Positions 32,955-33,628 of a stretch of 33,628 nucleotides of DNA are shown piece after piece. The stretch's first letter is position 1. Each line of letters opens with the position of its first letter. The translations under genes and the position numbers were made by a program. The DNA is taken from positions 1-33,628 of the forward strand of contig CALXLX010000013.1 of NCBI GenBank assembly GCA_944389315.1, read 5' to 3'. The notes under the pieces are model-generated. The model saw only the letters and a program-made list of their open reading frames with translations. It did not search any database and had not been told where the DNA came from. The DNA is from an uncultured Opitutales bacterium (GTDB taxonomy: Bacteria; Verrucomicrobiota; Verrucomicrobiia; Opitutales; Intestinicryptomonadaceae).

Positions 32955-33628
32955 TTAAATTTCAAACCACTCGTAGATTGGCTCGCGGCATTTTATGCCC
33001 GCAGACTTAACTCGCTCTATAAAGTCTGATGGATCTGCCGTATTTGACTCAAAGAGGCCGTAATGCATTGGTATGGCAATTTTAGGATCTAATGACTTAA
33101 CCAAGCTTGCGGCTTGCTCACAATTCATATTGCCGAGCTTGCCGTTTATGCATATGAAACACGCGTCTATTTCTCCGCCAGCAAGCTTTCTTACGGAAGG
33201 TGCAAGTTCTGGATAAAAGAGAGTATCTGCGCTAAAATAAATGCGTTTTTCCGACAGCTTTATTATGAAGCCTATTGCAGTTGGGTCCGAGTGTTTTGCG
33301 TGTGTGGCGCGTATGCAAGCCCCATTAAAGGAGAAACTGTCCTCCGGTCTCAGAGCGCGGAATATTGACGGATCAAATCCGTCTTTTAAAAAGTGCGCAC
33401 GGGCAGAGTAAGATCCGGCAAATGTGGAATTGTGGTTGTGTAGGGCTATGTTCTGAATGGTGGGGGTGTCGTAATGGTCGGCGTGGTCGTGGCTGATTAA
33501 AACCAAGTCGGCGTTGAGTTCTTCGGCAGATAGGGGAGAGGGCGCCATGCGCCTAAATCCGGTATCTTTTGAACGCAGAAATATCTCGTCAGACAAATAC
33601 GGGTCTACGGCAATTCTCAGATTGCCGT
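32955..33628 (-). CDS. UlaG-like metallo-beta-lactamase-fold hydrolase (5' end outside window)
   Basis: The frame stays open past the window edge. The TTG at 33596 is internal, since the residues before it read GNLRIAVDPY, and IDPYLSD is the usual first block of UlaG-type proteins. The metal site HDHADH appears in LVLISHDHADHYD, with further ligands His in THAKHSD, Asp in FSADT and His in IPMHYG near the end. These enzymes hydrolyse phosphorylated lactones, as UlaG does with L-ascorbate-6-phosphate, or unknown substrates. The sequence is more AT-rich than the left part of the window. It is convergent with the HAD gene. Confidence 0.88.
   Translation of the reverse strand, partial: GNLRIAVDPYLSDEIFLRSKDTGFRRMAPSPLSAEELNADLVLISHDHADHYDTPTIQNIALHNHNSTFAGSYSARAHFLKDGFDPSIFRALRPEDSFSFNGACIRATHAKHSDPTAIGFIIKLSEKRIYFSADTLFYPELAPSVRKLAGGEIDACFICINGKLGNMNCEQAASLVKSLDPKIAIPMHYGLFESNTADPSDFIERVKSAGIKCREPIYEWFEI

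Overview
The window looks like part of a chromosome from a Gram-negative, carbohydrate-degrading bacterium. My best guess is the Verrucomicrobiota, perhaps an Opitutae-like gut lineage. This is inference: it rests on the mix of housekeeping genes, BamD-like and lipoprotein genes, large secreted glycosidase-type proteins, and a GC-rich sequence that still favours the isoleucine codon ATA. No rRNA is present to settle the taxonomy.

Layout. 1-125: the tail of an ISL3-type transposase enters from the left, followed by a possible IS end. 191-356: tRNA-Lys(CTT) on the minus strand with terminator and promoter. 806-4536: rpmF-plsX-fabH followed by a BamD-like TPR protein, starting from a recognisable promoter and ending at a strong terminator, with an attenuator-like hairpin between rpmF and plsX. 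4690-9268: a PfkB kinase, proA and ligA in tight series. 9373-11052 (minus): a GAF-AAA+-Fis regulator of the sigma-54 activator family with several key AAA+ motifs broken. 11302-11742 (minus): a small secreted PepSY-like protein. 11954-16612: an orphan membrane protein and a 1160-residue orphan secreted protein. 16896-19076 (minus): a secreted clan GH-D alpha-galactosidase-like enzyme. 19457-19533 (minus): tRNA-Val(GAC). 19645-25028: recN, ftsK and a uracil-DNA-glycosylase-superfamily gene.

25403-29452: a sugar-isomerase-like lipoprotein (minus) diverges from a 585-residue orphan protein (plus) across an intergenic region holding a perfect 15-bp inverted repeat; an alpha/beta-hydrolase lipoprotein follows. 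29592-32866: a LicD-type transferase and a GNAT acetyltransferase (minus) diverge from an ATP-grasp enzyme and a HAD phosphatase (plus), which looks like a small surface-glycan or metabolite-decoration locus. 32955-33628: an UlaG-type metallo-beta-lactamase-fold hydrolase runs off the right edge. From about 32400 onward the sequence becomes visibly richer in AT.

How the genes fit together. The left half is envelope lipid synthesis, outer-membrane assembly, proline synthesis and DNA replication or repair. The middle and right are carbohydrate use: secreted glycosidase, lipoprotein isomerase and esterase, and two unassigned probable carbohydrate-active proteins. I see no CRISPR array, phage or complete mobile element. 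The most interesting points are a LigA whose C-terminus carries a beta-clamp-binding-like pentapeptide on a long flexible tail, a sigma-54-activator homologue that seems unable to hydrolyse ATP or contact sigma-54, the perfect inverted repeat touching the start codon of the isomerase lipoprotein, and the strong ATA preference.
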